Positions 1 through 9,460 of a DNA stretch of 64,000 bases are shown piece by piece. The position numbers and the translations under genes are program-made. A model generated the notes under the pieces. That model searched no databases. It worked only from the letters and a program-made list of their open reading frames with translations, and was not told the DNA's origin. Position 1 is the first letter of the stretch. The number at the start of each line of letters is the position of its first letter. Source of the stretch: Paenisporosarcina quisquiliarum (GTDB lineage: Bacteria > Bacillota > Bacilli > Bacillales_A > Planococcaceae); the NCBI RefSeq assembly GCF_027563315.1, contig NZ_JAMKBJ010000006.1, positions 150,659-214,658 on the forward strand, in the 5' to 3' direction.

Positions 1-2
1 AA

Positions 3-80
3 GTGAAAATCGGCGATTCAACGAAAACGTACTTAGGATTTGAAAAAATCTACTTTGCAACTGAAGCTGTTACTCAATAA
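3..80 (+). CDS. C-terminal end of an unidentified protein (partial)
   Basis: An open frame enters from the left edge and stops with TAA at 78-80, directly before a strong terminator, so this is the 3' end of a real gene. About 25 residues are visible (VKIGDSTKTYLGFEKIYFAT...), too few to name a family. The frame starts with GTG at the edge, but no ribosome site can be seen, so this is treated as a truncation by the window. Confidence 0.6.
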   Translation: MKIGDSTKTYLGFEKIYFATEAVTQ

Positions 81-94
81 GTAAAATAAGCGGA

Positions 95-130
95 AATCCA
101 GCAAATCTTTTTGCTGGATTTTTTCTTTTC
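95..130 (+). terminator. Rho-independent terminator
   Basis: Stem AATCCAGCAAA / TTGCTGGATT followed by a T-rich run; it ends the partial gene at the left edge. Confidence 0.85.
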
Positions 131-230
131 ATAAAAAATTTGAATAAAAAGAAGCAAGTGGGGTATTAAAAGGAAGAAGAAAAATTTTGTAACACGTTTT
201 TTTACTATTAAAGAGCTGAGGGTGAACTGG

Positions 231-761
231 ATGAAAAAGATGAATCGTGGAATCGTAACAGCATTATCTGCCATTGGCGTTGCGCAAGGATTAAAGGTTT
301 TTACACATAAGAGAAATACAGGTGAATGGGATTGGCGACCGTTGTTTCAGACGGGTGGTATGCCAAGTTCACATTCAGCCGGCGTAGCGGCACTTGCTTC
401 TTACGTTGCGGCAAATAAAGGGACACGCCATACTGAAACAGCGTTAGCAGTCGTTTTTGGCTTTATCGTTATGTATGATGCGCAAGGAATTCGTCGTCAT
501 ACAGGCGAGATCGCCCAACTCGTAAACAATTTAGAAGATGAATTAGTCGCGTTTTCTGGCGATTTCCCAAGTTTCCAGTATACGGAACGTGAAGGCGAGC
601 TAAAAGAATTGCTTGGCCATCAACCAATTGAAGTACTTGGCGGTGCATTATTCGGCGTTGCTTACGGTCTCATTGCTGCTAAGCTCGAGAACGATGAACG
701 TCGTAGAAAACGTAAATATGGACATCGATTGGAAGGTTCAGACCGCGTATCCTGGGATTGA
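231..761 (+). CDS. yuiD: YuiD-like divergent PAP2 family membrane protein
   Basis: A 176-residue protein of the DUF212/YuiD family, distantly related to PAP2 acid phosphatases. It carries the phosphatase-like motifs PSSHS (about residues 45-49) and DAQGIRRHTGE (about 83-93). Hydrophobic stretches near residues 8-22, 50-62 and 70-85 suggest membrane association. The cellular role and substrate of the family are not established. ATG 231 is preferred over GTG 222 because GAGGGTG lies 6 nt upstream of it. The C-terminus is basic (ERRRKRKYGHR). A single-gene unit closed by its own terminator. Confidence 0.85.
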   Translation: MKKMNRGIVTALSAIGVAQGLKVFTHKRNTGEWDWRPLFQTGGMPSSHSAGVAALASYVAANKGTRHTETALAVVFGFIVMYDAQGIRRHTGEIAQLVNNLEDELVAFSGDFPSFQYTEREGELKELLGHQPIEVLGGALFGVAYGLIAAKLENDERRRKRKYGHRLEGSDRVSWD

Positions 762-780
762 GTTTAATTTAATAGCATGT

Positions 781-814
781 AAAGGCAGCCGAAAAAATTT
801 GGCTGCCTTTTTTA
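781..814 (+). terminator. Rho-independent terminator
   Basis: Stem AAAGGCAGCC / GGCTGCCTTT followed by T-run, immediately after the YuiD-like gene. Confidence 0.85.
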
Positions 815-892
815 TATGGTCGATTTTCATATTGGCATTGCGTCGGAATTTTCTTTTTCAAGAGAGAAAGTAAATTAGGAGATAATTGGATA

Positions 893-960
893 GTTGCTCC
901 CAAATCCTAAAAGTTGCTCCCAAATCTCAAAAGTTGCTCCTATTTTTGAAAAGTTGCTCC
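893..960. repeat. Phased GTTGCTCC repeat array, 20-bp period
   Basis: GTTGCTCC occurs at 893, 913, 933 and 953, exactly 20 bp apart, usually preceded by AAAA and with a variable AT-rich spacer. It lies between two convergent genes. The period is not a multiple of three, which argues against a coding origin. It belongs to the same class as the 21-bp arrays elsewhere in the window but uses a different word. Confidence 0.85.
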
Positions 961-1009
961 AAAACTTCAGGAAGGTCAATACATTTTCATTCAACATCCG
1001 AAAGTTGAG

Positions 1010-2251
1010 TTATTTATAAGTCCCTTCAAGTTTTTTTACGAAATCCCCCATCGAATGGTACGGTGCAATGCCTTGTCTTTTCAATTCATATGGAGAGTCT
1101 TTTAATTTTACATTTCCCGTTACGGTTGTGAATGCTAATCGCATGCCCGCATCTTGGGCAGCTTGAATGGTGATTTGATTGTAGTGACCAAAAGGATAGG
1201 CAAGATATTTAGTTCTGACAATGTCATTTGAAAAAGCTTTTCCGAGTTGGGCACTGCCGTTCTGAATATCTTGTAAGATTGCTTCATATGATTCCGTTGT
1301 GAACATGCCAGACTTCGCCCCTGACTTGTAAAGATGCATGTCATTGGAATGGTGTTGGTAGTCGTAGACATCGACAGTTGCCTTGATTTCTTTTAGTCCA
1401 ACATATTGCAAATCGCTCGCGATCCAATACTTTGCGGATTGCCTGATCTTCCCTGTGATGACGAAGGAAGTCGCCCGAAAATTCATATCTTTTAATAGAG
1501 GATAAGCTAAATCCACAGTAGAGGTTATCCCATCATCAAATGTAATGGCTACGACTTTTTCTGGCATATTATTTTGTAAGCTCAACCAGTCGTCTAATTG
1601 CTGCATCGAAATGGTCTTCCACTTATTATCCTTCAAATAGCGCATTTGTTCTTCAAATTGCATGTATTCAATCGTCATATTATTGTTGGCATGATCGGAC
1701 AGTGCCTTATCCCACATCAAGTGATGATACATCAAGACGGGAATTCCGTTGTCAACGTTCGTATTCGATTTGTGAATGTACCCTTTCGTTCCGCCAAAAT
1801 TAAACTCGTAATACCCCTTGTCCTCTTTGATGACAGGGATTCGTACACTAGGATTCACATAGCCAAGAAAAGCTGATTTACTTTTTGGATGAGATAATAC
1901 AATCTGTCTTGATTTAGGTATTGCAGTAAATTCCCCTTTTTCTAAAACGAGATTTTTAGGAGACTCCACTTTTTCGGCATAATTTTTATCCACATATACA
2001 AAACCATTTCCAAATGCAACGTGATAAGATGTTTCGTCCTCTGATACTAATTGATATGTTCGACCCTTCATAAAAGTCGCAAAACCAATCCGTTCATCAT
2101 TAAGATGCACAAAACCGCCTACATTGGAAAAAGGTTTAATGGCATAGGTAGATGTTTCTTCAGCTTCTGTATGAGAAGAAAAGAAAATAAGTGTAAATAA
2201 GACTACAAAAACAAAAGAATACTTCTTAAAATTGATATAGATGATGTCCAA
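1010..2251 (-). CDS. Secreted polysaccharide deacetylase (NodB domain)
   Basis: A carbohydrate esterase 4 type enzyme, probably acting on cell-wall or exported glycans. An N-terminal hydrophobic signal (about 11-30) is followed by a beta-rich, SH3-like region (about 35-165) and a NodB domain with PVLMYHH (171-177), the metal-binding TFDDG (237-241), a histidine motif QHHSNDMH (299-306) and AYPFG (351-355). The histidine motif differs from the usual SHTxxH but has correctly placed histidines. The start is problematic: TTG 2251 lies only 1 nt from the AGGAG at 2257-2253, while an in-frame ATC at 2245 sits 7 nt away and no ATG or GTG is available before residue 61. The coordinates given use TTG. 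Confidence 0.85.
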   Translation of the reverse strand: MDIIYINFKKYSFVFVVLFTLIFFSSHTEAEETSTYAIKPFSNVGGFVHLNDERIGFATFMKGRTYQLVSEDETSYHVAFGNGFVYVDKNYAEKVESPKNLVLEKGEFTAIPKSRQIVLSHPKSKSAFLGYVNPSVRIPVIKEDKGYYEFNFGGTKGYIHKSNTNVDNGIPVLMYHHLMWDKALSDHANNNMTIEYMQFEEQMRYLKDNKWKTISMQQLDDWLSLQNNMPEKVVAITFDDGITSTVDLAYPLLKDMNFRATSFVITGKIRQSAKYWIASDLQYVGLKEIKATVDVYDYQHHSNDMHLYKSGAKSGMFTTESYEAILQDIQNGSAQLGKAFSNDIVRTKYLAYPFGHYNQITIQAAQDAGMRLAFTTVTGNVKLKDSPYELKRQGIAPYHSMGDFVKKLEGTYK

Positions 2252-2419
2252 ACTCCTAGTTGAATGATTTTATTTTAGTATAATAGTAATGTGTTGAGAA
2301 ATATATAATTTATGGAAAAAAAGTAAATTAAATCACAATTTATATTTTGAATTAATTGATAGTATGCTAGGACATTGGAAATTATAATGAAAATAAAAAG
2401 TATTATTGGGGGAAGTAAC

Positions 2420-2884
2420 TTGCTTAAACTACAGGAGATTAATAAAGATAATTGGATTGATGTCATTCTGATGTGCAGTGGGGAAGATCAGCAGAACCGC
2501 ATTTTTGAAAAAACGATTGCTTCTAATTGTCTATCTATTGCGCAAGCAAGTATTGATGATCAATGGATTACGAGAGCTATTTATGATGAAGATCAATTGA
2601 TTGGGTTTACTATGTATGGGCATTCCGATGAGTTAGAGGGTTATGAACTTTGCCGGTTGATGATTAACTATCATTTTCAAGGAAAGGGGTATGGGAAAAC
2701 GGCACTGGAATTGATTGTGGAAGAAATGAAAAAACAAACCACAGATTCGGAAATTCTTGTGTGTTTCCAGCCTGATAACGAACATGCGAAAAAGCTTTAT
2801 GAACGTTTTGGTTTTAAGGACACTGGGAGAACTATTAAAGGGAATGTGGATGAATTGGTTTATTCATTCACTTTCGACCGATAA
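2420..2884 (+). CDS. GNAT N-acetyltransferase, BltD/PaiA-like
   Basis: A 154-residue acetyltransferase with the GNAT acetyl-CoA loop QGKGYGKTAL (about 94-103) and the C-terminal FQPDNEHAKKLYERFGF motif. The N-terminus (MLKLQEINKDNWIDVI) and overall length resemble BltD-like spermine/spermidine acetyltransferases, but the substrate cannot be read from sequence. The start is TTG 2420, placed by GGGGGA 6 nt upstream; upstream ATG 2387 has no ribosome site. Monocistronic by position. Confidence 0.8.
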   Translation: MLKLQEINKDNWIDVILMCSGEDQQNRIFEKTIASNCLSIAQASIDDQWITRAIYDEDQLIGFTMYGHSDELEGYELCRLMINYHFQGKGYGKTALELIVEEMKKQTTDSEILVCFQPDNEHAKKLYERFGFKDTGRTIKGNVDELVYSFTFDR

Positions 2885-3062
2885 TAAGTAGAATGGGCGG
2901 CCTAAATTTTTCTTTGAAAAACTAACTTAAACTTAGGATGTTACTTAAAAGATTAATACAGAAATAATGAAATCTATTTCATTAACAGTCATGAACAATT
3001 CTTGATGTTTCGATTAAAGGGGAGGGGGTAGAGAATTAGTAAATGTCAGGAGGAGATTCTGA

Positions 3063-3416
3063 ATGGTCCAAGTTAAAAATACGTATTATGTTGATGTAAT
3101 GGCGGAGAGTGTTCTGCTCGAGCCGTTGGAGAGCACGAGTTTTGTGATTCACGCAACTGAGCATGAGGCTGAGGCGCTACGACAGGCATTTGCGGTAAAG
3201 GATGAAACGGATATGGAAACGTATGTTGACGCTCACATACCGTTTATTGATTATCGCCACGATCCAGGCAATGCGCACCATGATGCGGTTCAACGTGTCA
3301 TTTATTCGATTATTTACAAGTTAGGTAATGATGAAGCAAGAAGACATATTGAAGAGATGGGGATTCTGACGGTACGCAAGTCGGATAATCCGAGTGATTA
3401 TCAGCCTCATCGTTGA
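3063..3416 (+). CDS. Conserved hypothetical protein
   Basis: A 117-residue acidic, soluble protein with no signal or membrane segment. The start ATG 3063 has an excellent AGGAGGAG site 7 nt upstream. The mid region is rich in His and Asp (HIPFIDYRHDPGNAHHDAV) and could bind a metal, but I do not recognise the family. A terminator follows at 3450, so it is a single-gene unit. Confidence 0.7.
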   Translation: MVQVKNTYYVDVMAESVLLEPLESTSFVIHATEHEAEALRQAFAVKDETDMETYVDAHIPFIDYRHDPGNAHHDAVQRVIYSIIYKLGNDEARRHIEEMGILTVRKSDNPSDYQPHR

Positions 3417-3449
3417 GAGAATGTTAATGGTTATTAAATGCAGATGTTC

Positions 3450-3487
3450 GAATCCAGCAACTCTTAGTTGTTGGGTTCTTTTTTTAT
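3450..3487 (+). terminator. Rho-independent terminator
   Basis: Stem CCAGCAACT / AGTTGTTGG followed by a T-run. A second hairpin (GCGGCTGAA / TTCAGCCGC, 3503-3528) lies between this gene and the convergent sspH-like gene. Confidence 0.75.
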
Positions 3488-3581
3488 GGCGAACGTGGGG
3501 AAGCGGCTGAAATTATATCTTCAGCCGCCTGTTTTAGTGCATGAAGGAGATGTTTCTTTTAGTTACAGTTGGGGTTTTAGA

Positions 3582-3767
3582 TTAATGTACTACTTCTTTT
3601 AATTCTGAGATGTCGACTTCAGAACGTTCTTCGAGTGAGCGACGTAGATGGACAGTTGCGAGTTTGCCATCTTCATGAACTTGGTCAATCCAGACGGAGA
3701 CTCCGTTATAAGTGACGTCGATTTCTTTTGGCGAGTTGACGATTTGTTTGATGCGGTTCAGTTCCAA
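3582..3767 (-). CDS. sspH: Small acid-soluble spore protein, SspH family
   Basis: A 61-residue protein matching the H-type SASP family: N-terminal RIKQIVNSPKEIDVTYNGVS, then VWIDQVHEDGKLATVHL, and C-terminal VDISELKEV. The ortholog in B. subtilis is about 59 residues and is made in the forespore. An AGGAGG-type site precedes the ATG. I did not find a convincing sigma-G promoter upstream. This is one of the direct markers that the host forms endospores. Confidence 0.85.
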   Translation of the reverse strand: MELNRIKQIVNSPKEIDVTYNGVSVWIDQVHEDGKLATVHLRRSLEERSEVDISELKEVVH

Positions 3768-3940
3768 TTGTATTCCTCCTTGATGAAAAATTGCTTATTC
3801 AGTTTGAATTAGTTTGAGTTTGAATGCCGGTTATCATGTGAGGTTTTGAAAAAAATTAAAAATGATTTTTTTAGGGACACGAAAGACTCGTTGGGATTAT
3901 AATGTGTAAAGACTTCGTATTTTTTAGGGGATTTGGTTGC

Positions 3941-4894
3941 ATGTTAAATAAAATCAATAAAATGCTTGTAAAAATAATGGCGTTTTTCATTCCAGTTTGT
4001 TTAGTGATTGGAGTGTTACTGTCCGAATGGTTATATAATTTATCAGGATTGATTCCTTGGATATTTGCTTTCATGACGTTTGCAGGCAGTTTAAATTCTA
4101 GTTTTACTTCGATGAAACAAGCATTGCTCTCGCCATTACCGTTAGTAATTGCCCTATTATTTTTACATGTGTTGATGCCGCTTTGGGCGTTAGGAATAGG
4201 GCATTTGGTGTTTCATGATGATATGTTCACGATTACTGGCTTGGTTCTGGCAATGGCTATTCCGACTGGTATTTCGAGTGTTGTGTGGGTTGCCATTTAC
4301 AAAGGAAATATCGCGTTGTCATTGTCGATTATTTTGATAGATACGATGTTGTCACCGTTGATTGTGCCATTAACAATGTCGTTGTTGGTCGGTGGAAATG
4401 TTGAGATGGATGTTTTCAGTATGTCCCAAGGATTAATTATGATGATCGTGATCCCATCGATTGTCGGGATGATGCTGAATCAACTGATGAAAGGAAGAAG
4501 GGTGCAATTGCTCAGTGAGCAGCTCTCACCTATTTCAAAAATTGGCATGGGTCTAGTGGTGATGTTAAATGGGGCGGTAGTTGCGCCTTATTTGCTGAAC
4601 GTAAGTGGGAAGTTGATTGTTATTGCCATCGTCGTGTTTTTCATTGCGTGTAGTGGGTATTTATTATCCTTTTATTGTGGAAAGTTGTTCAAACAGGATA
4701 AAGAAACAGTGATTGCGTTACTATTCAATGGTGGCATGCGAAATATTAGTGCGGGCGCAGTCTTGGCTATTTCCTATTTTCCGGCAGCTGTCGCAGTGCC
4801 AGTGGTAATGGGGATGCTTTTTCAACAGACATTGGCTTCGGTTTTTGGTGAATGGATTAATCGGCACTACAGGAAAATTGATGAGGTGTATTGA
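3941..4894 (+). CDS. Bile acid:sodium symporter family (BASS) transporter
   Basis: A 317-residue, very hydrophobic protein with about 9-10 membrane segments, in the BASS/arsenite-carrier superfamily. Family features visible are the GSLNSSFTSMKQA segment after TM2, LAMAIPTGISSVVW in the centre, and FNGGMRNISAGAVLA near the C-terminus. Likely a sodium-coupled uptake system for an organic anion or sterol-like compound; the substrate is not predictable. ATG 3941 is preferred because AGGGGA lies about 9 nt upstream; ATG 3902 lacks such a site. Confidence 0.8.
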   Translation: MLNKINKMLVKIMAFFIPVCLVIGVLLSEWLYNLSGLIPWIFAFMTFAGSLNSSFTSMKQALLSPLPLVIALLFLHVLMPLWALGIGHLVFHDDMFTITGLVLAMAIPTGISSVVWVAIYKGNIALSLSIILIDTMLSPLIVPLTMSLLVGGNVEMDVFSMSQGLIMMIVIPSIVGMMLNQLMKGRRVQLLSEQLSPISKIGMGLVVMLNGAVVAPYLLNVSGKLIVIAIVVFFIACSGYLLSFYCGKLFKQDKETVIALLFNGGMRNISAGAVLAISYFPAAVAVPVVMGMLFQQTLASVFGEWINRHYRKIDEVY

Positions 4895-5096
4895 GATATC
4901 AAATAGATCATTTGCAGCAAAAAATTTAATTAGATTAATGTGTAAATTAACATGTTAAAAGATGTAATTGAAGAAGGAATTGTTATATAATTAATAATAT
5001 AATAATTAGTATTTTCTGGAATAGAATATCGTTACTCGCATTTGGAAGCGGCTACTGAGCATGTGGTTGAGTGGGAGGTAGTTTTATAGCTTTAAA

Positions 5097-5129
5097 AGGA
5101 TGGCCGTTTACGAACGGCCATTTTTTTAT
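5097..5129 (+). terminator. Rho-independent terminator
   Basis: Perfect stem TGGCCGTT / AACGGCCA followed by seven T; located in the roughly 330-bp gap between the BASS transporter and the GGDEF-EAL gene, which otherwise shows only AT-rich sequence. Confidence 0.85.
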
Positions 5130-5223
5130 GGAAAAAATACTAGGAACTTACAAAATTGCTGGAATATATAGACTTTTATCCCTATGATGAATTATGATAA
5201 AAGTCTATACATGATTGGGGTGA

Positions 5224-7071
5224 GTGAGTATCTCTAAGCGGATTAAATGGCGAATCTTAATATCGACAATTGTACTGTTACTGTTTTTAATCAGCTTGCT
5301 CAATTCCGAAGCTGTTCCTTTATGGCAACTCGTTGCACTCCCAATATACATGTTTTTTGGATGGTTGATTGGATTACAGGTCGATAAGTATTTGCATTCA
5401 AAGCGAGAACATGATTCAACCAAAAGTGTGTTGAATGACTATACATACGCATTAGATTCTTCGTTTGATGCGATTGGAATCATGAGTGAAGAAGGATACC
5501 ATGAATTTGTCAATGAAGAATTGGGTAGGTTGTACGGGTATCAGAAAGAAGATTTAATATCAACACATTGGGAAAGACTTTTTACGGTGGAGTCTATTAA
5601 ACACATCCATGAAAATCTTTTTGCTGAAATTAAGAAAAATGGATACGTTAGATCTGAGGCTACTGGGGTCAAGAGTGATAGTTCTACATTTCCACTGGAA
5701 ATCACCATGTCCTTATTAAATGAAACTCAGAAAATACTGGTGATCATTCGTGATATTACGAAGAAAAAGCTATATGAAGAAATGAGGAAATATAAAGCTG
5801 AACATAACGATTTAACCCATCTTCCAAATCGCCGGAAGTTGAATAATGATTTCGAAACGTTTGCCGATAAATCTCTGGAGACTTCGGTATTATTCATTGA
5901 CCTGGACCGTTTTAAAATTGCTAATGATACGTTGGGACGTGAAGTAGGAGACCAACTATTGATTGAAGTAGCAGAACGCTTAAATTTCTTCAGTAATAAG
6001 ACGACCAAAGTGTATCATTTGGGTGGGGACGAATTTGTCGTCGTAATACTTAAAGGTGATAGGGAATTTATTCAAAACATCGCTGTGGACATTGGGGAAT
6101 ACATAAAAGAACCTTTCTACATAAAAGGAAATGAGATTTTTGTGACGGCGAGTATCGGCATCAGCTGCAGTCCTAAACATACAGAAGATATGAATGAGTT
6201 AATTAAGATGGCAGACACCGCGATGTATTACGCAAAATTGGATGGAAAAAATACATACAAATGGTTCAATACGACTTTAAAAAAGCAACTTGAAAGAAGA
6301 ACTCAGATTGAAAATGAACTTAGAAAAGCGATTCGAAATGAAGAACTGTATGTGGTGTATCAGCCAAAATTCAATCTACATACTTCCCAACTTGCGGGAA
6401 TTGAAGCGTTAATAAGATGGGACAATCCAACTCTCGGCTTGGTACCACCGATGGAATTTATTCCAATTGCTGAAGATACTGGCCTGATTAATGAAATAGG
6501 CAACTGGATTATCAACGATGTTTTATCTCAGATGAGGAAATGGCAGGATAAAGGGCATTCTGTGGTAAAAGTATCAGTGAATGTATCACAGCGTCAATTC
6601 AGAGATTTTCATTTCATTCCTTTTATCGAGTCATGTTTATCTTCTTATAATATTGAATCTAAATATCTGGAAATTGAAGTGACGGAAAGTGTAATTGAAA
6701 ATATTGAATTGGTCATGTCAAAAATCAATGAATTGAAAGCGATGGGAGTCGGAATTTCAATTGATGATTTCGGTACAGGTTTTTCTTCGCTGAGCATGCT
6801 GAAGAATTTGCCTTTTGATACATTAAAAATTGACCAATCGTTTATACGGGATTTAATCGATAACAGTAAGGACATCTCCCTTGTGAAGACGATTATTTCA
6901 ATAGGAAAAACGTTTAATCTTACTGTTGTGGCAGAAGGAATTGAGACAGAAGAACACCTCCATCTTCTGGACGAGTTGGATTGTCCAATGGGCCAAGGAT
7001 ACTTTTTCAGTAAACCTATTCGACCCGAGCAACTCGAAACAGAATTTTTTAATGTATCACAAAAGATTTAG
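5224..7071 (+). CDS. Membrane PAS-GGDEF-EAL cyclic-di-GMP turnover protein
   Basis: A 615-residue protein with two N-terminal membrane helices (about 10-27 and 33-52), a PAS domain (about 72-182), a GGDEF domain with intact GGDEF (267-271) and an EAL domain with E-A-L at 394-396, DDFGTGFSS and AEGIETEE, all key catalytic motifs present. No RxxD inhibitory site is seen before GGDEF. It can therefore potentially both make and degrade c-di-GMP. GTG 5224 directly abuts the GGGGTGA Shine-Dalgarno sequence; an in-frame ATC at 5230 is better spaced, so the start is uncertain by two residues. Monocistronic, followed by a terminator. Confidence 0.9.
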   Translation: MSISKRIKWRILISTIVLLLFLISLLNSEAVPLWQLVALPIYMFFGWLIGLQVDKYLHSKREHDSTKSVLNDYTYALDSSFDAIGIMSEEGYHEFVNEELGRLYGYQKEDLISTHWERLFTVESIKHIHENLFAEIKKNGYVRSEATGVKSDSSTFPLEITMSLLNETQKILVIIRDITKKKLYEEMRKYKAEHNDLTHLPNRRKLNNDFETFADKSLETSVLFIDLDRFKIANDTLGREVGDQLLIEVAERLNFFSNKTTKVYHLGGDEFVVVILKGDREFIQNIAVDIGEYIKEPFYIKGNEIFVTASIGISCSPKHTEDMNELIKMADTAMYYAKLDGKNTYKWFNTTLKKQLERRTQIENELRKAIRNEELYVVYQPKFNLHTSQLAGIEALIRWDNPTLGLVPPMEFIPIAEDTGLINEIGNWIINDVLSQMRKWQDKGHSVVKVSVNVSQRQFRDFHFIPFIESCLSSYNIESKYLEIEVTESVIENIELVMSKINELKAMGVGISIDDFGTGFSSLSMLKNLPFDTLKIDQSFIRDLIDNSKDISLVKTIISIGKTFNLTVVAEGIETEEHLHLLDELDCPMGQGYFFSKPIRPEQLETEFFNVSQKI

Positions 7072-7113
7072 GAACACTTCCAGTGCATGATGCTGGGAGT
7101 GTTTTTATTTTTT
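7072..7113 (+). terminator. Rho-independent terminator
   Basis: Imperfect stem AACACTTCCAG / CTGGGAGTGTT with T-rich tail after the GGDEF-EAL gene. Confidence 0.8.
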
Positions 7114-7163
7114 AGTGTAGCGAGGTAACCTTATGCAATATTTGGAAGATGTAACATTCGTCA

Positions 7164-7230
7164 TCGAACAATTACCATTCCTTCACACTGGCTTAATAGT
7201 TGAGTGTTTTACTAATAGGGTATTAATAAT
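7164..7230 (+). promoter_or_regulatory. Candidate PhoP (Pho) box and promoter of phoX
   Basis: Roughly 11-bp-phased hexamers resembling the Bacillus PhoP box TT(A/C/T)ACA: TTACCA (7172), TTCACA (7182) and TTAATA (7193), ending about 22 bp before a -10-like TATTAAT (7221). This is where PhoP boxes sit in activated promoters, and a phosphatase gene follows. An alternative reading is sigma-B: GTTGAG (7199) - 13 nt - GGGTAT (7218). Confidence 0.4.
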
Positions 7231-7251
7231 ACCAAGGAGGGTAAACATCTT

Positions 7252-9165
7252 ATGAAAAAAACAGTTACGATTGGTCTTTCAATGGCTATACTTGCAACGT
7301 CTGCAATGACAGGTTTTGCACAGAATCAGAATGATATCAAATCTAGTAACAAACATTATTTGAACCAAGAAAGTAATCAAATTAAAAGTGTTGAATTCAG
7401 CTCGATGAAAGCCCCAAGCACAATTGAAGATATGGTTAAGACGTATAGTGAATCAACAATAAAAGTCACGTATAAAAATGGGAAAGTTAAAGAAACGCCT
7501 TTAGATTATCAATCTCTCTTCTTATCAAAAGATAAAATTGTCGACAATAATGGCGAAATGATCCCTGCAGGGACGCCTATTGACGCAAAAGGAAATCCAA
7601 TTGTCGACAACAGTGTGCCAGATCAACCATCTTACTTTGTGTCCGATGCTCCTGACTCGAACAGTATGATTAAAATCGGTGGGAAAATGTATATTATTTC
7701 TCATTATGAATATGATTCAGTGGATAACGCTGGAAATTCGATTTCTGGCCTGCCAGCATCCATGACTTTAACGCAAGTAGATCAAAACAAAAAAACAGGT
7801 GAATTAACAGTAAATCATGCGAAAAAGATTGATTTTGAAAATGTAAATGGACTTTGGACGCCTTGTAATGGTTCAACGACTGATTGGGGAACTCACCTTG
7901 GTTCTGAGGAGTATGAACCGGATGCGCGTTCATTCGAAAACCCTAATTCAAGTTCATACAAAGCTGTAACTAACTTTGCCAATTACTATTTCGGTGATAA
8001 ATCCAAAGCGAATCCTTATTTTTATGGATGGACTCCTGAAATTTCGATTGATAATCAAGGAGAAACTTCTGTAGTGAAACATTATAGTACAGGCAGATTC
8101 TCTCATGAAGTCATGCAATTGCTACCAGATAATAAAACGGCAATATTCGGTGATGACGGTGGAAATACGATGATGTTCATGTATGTGGCAGACAAGGCGA
8201 AGGATTTATCTGCAGGAACTCTATACGCTGCGAAATTCGATCAGACGAGTGCTGAAAATGGTGGAGCGGGAGATCTTGAGTGGATCAAACTTGGTCATGC
8301 AACTGATGACGAAGTAAAAGCTATCATTGATAAAGGAACTAAATTCAGTGATATTTTTGAAACTGCAGACAGTCCGACAGAAGGATTTACGGCCATTAAA
8401 ACACAGGCAAGCAAAAATGTGGAATATCTTAAAATTAAACCTGGCATGGAGAAAGCTGCAGCATTTATGGAGTCACGCAGATATGGAGCGATGTTAGGAG
8501 CAACTTCTGAGTTTAACAAGATGGAAGGAATTGCAGTTAACAAAAAAGATAATAAAGCGTATATCGCCATGTCTTATCAAAACGGAAGTATGCTGAAAGA
8601 ACCTGGTAGCGTTAAGGATGATATCCAGCTTCCTGAGCGAAAATCTGGGGCAACATGGCAAATTGATTTAGACGAAAATAAAAAAGATACCAACGGAAGC
8701 GGCATTGACAGTGAATTTGTACCAGCCAAAATGAATGCAATGATCATCGGGGAAGATTTAAAATCACCTGATGCTTATGGCAATACAGCTGCACAAGATA
8801 AAGTAGCTAATCCAGACAACTTGGATTTCTCAGATGATCTAAATACGCTTTTCATCGGTGAAGATAGCAGTATGCACACGAACAATTTCGTCTGGGCATA
8901 TGATATTCAAACACAAAAACTATCAAGAATCTTATCAGTACCTGTTGGCGCAGAAGCAACTGGTCTACGTGCTGTCGACAATGCAAAGAATTCTCGCTAT
9001 ATTCTAAGCAACTTCCAGCATCCGGGAGAAGACCTTGAAGAGAAGGACATCACAGCAGTCGATAAAGGTAAGCTCGAGGAAGCGATGAAAGAAGCAATTG
9101 GTATTCAAGAAACAGGAGGAGTAGGTTACATTTCAGGTTTGCCTTCTAAAAATTATGGGAAATAG
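7252..9165 (+). CDS. PhoX family (DUF839) secreted phosphatase
   Basis: A 637-residue exported protein with a Sec signal peptide (about 1-23, cleavage near GFAQ). The PhoX signature TPCNGSTTDWGTHLGSEEY lies near residue 202 and includes residues that in known PhoX enzymes hold the calcium/iron cofactor; EDSSMHTNNFVWAY is the conserved C-terminal part. PhoX enzymes hydrolyse phosphomonoesters outside the cell to obtain phosphate. A strong AAGGAGGG site precedes the ATG. The next gene, convergent, is also a secreted phosphoesterase. Confidence 0.85.
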   Translation: MKKTVTIGLSMAILATSAMTGFAQNQNDIKSSNKHYLNQESNQIKSVEFSSMKAPSTIEDMVKTYSESTIKVTYKNGKVKETPLDYQSLFLSKDKIVDNNGEMIPAGTPIDAKGNPIVDNSVPDQPSYFVSDAPDSNSMIKIGGKMYIISHYEYDSVDNAGNSISGLPASMTLTQVDQNKKTGELTVNHAKKIDFENVNGLWTPCNGSTTDWGTHLGSEEYEPDARSFENPNSSSYKAVTNFANYYFGDKSKANPYFYGWTPEISIDNQGETSVVKHYSTGRFSHEVMQLLPDNKTAIFGDDGGNTMMFMYVADKAKDLSAGTLYAAKFDQTSAENGGAGDLEWIKLGHATDDEVKAIIDKGTKFSDIFETADSPTEGFTAIKTQASKNVEYLKIKPGMEKAAAFMESRRYGAMLGATSEFNKMEGIAVNKKDNKAYIAMSYQNGSMLKEPGSVKDDIQLPERKSGATWQIDLDENKKDTNGSGIDSEFVPAKMNAMIIGEDLKSPDAYGNTAAQDKVANPDNLDFSDDLNTLFIGEDSSMHTNNFVWAYDIQTQKLSRILSVPVGAEATGLRAVDNAKNSRYILSNFQHPGEDLEEKDITAVDKGKLEEAMKEAIGIQETGGVGYISGLPSKNYGK

Positions 9166-9352
9166 GAAATCAACCTATATGTTAATGTGCGGCGTATTTT
9201 AATTAGGTCCGAGAAAATTTCTTACTCTTAATAGCTGCATTTACATGAAATCACTTAGACTTTGCTTCAATGACCCCAAAATAGAGTTTTTCATTGGCAA
9301 TTTCGGCATGAAAAACTATGCCCATGGTTCTTAGTTGTAATAATCGGGCTTC

Positions 9353-9422
9353 ACGTAGGAAAAATTGGCGTTGACGTAGGAATTATCGAGGGTGACGTAG
9401 GAAAAATCGTTGATCACGTTGT
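9353..9422. repeat. Phased ACGTAGGAAAAAT repeat array, 21-bp period
   Basis: ACGTAGG(A) occurs at 9353, 9374 and 9395, and a decayed ACG at 9416, each exactly 21 bp apart with variable spacers. Located between convergent genes. The same word forms arrays at 63832 and, on the other strand and decayed, near 17128. Confidence 0.85.
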
Positions 9423-9460
9423 AAACACATCTTTTGGCAAGACCTCAAGAATAATTTATA

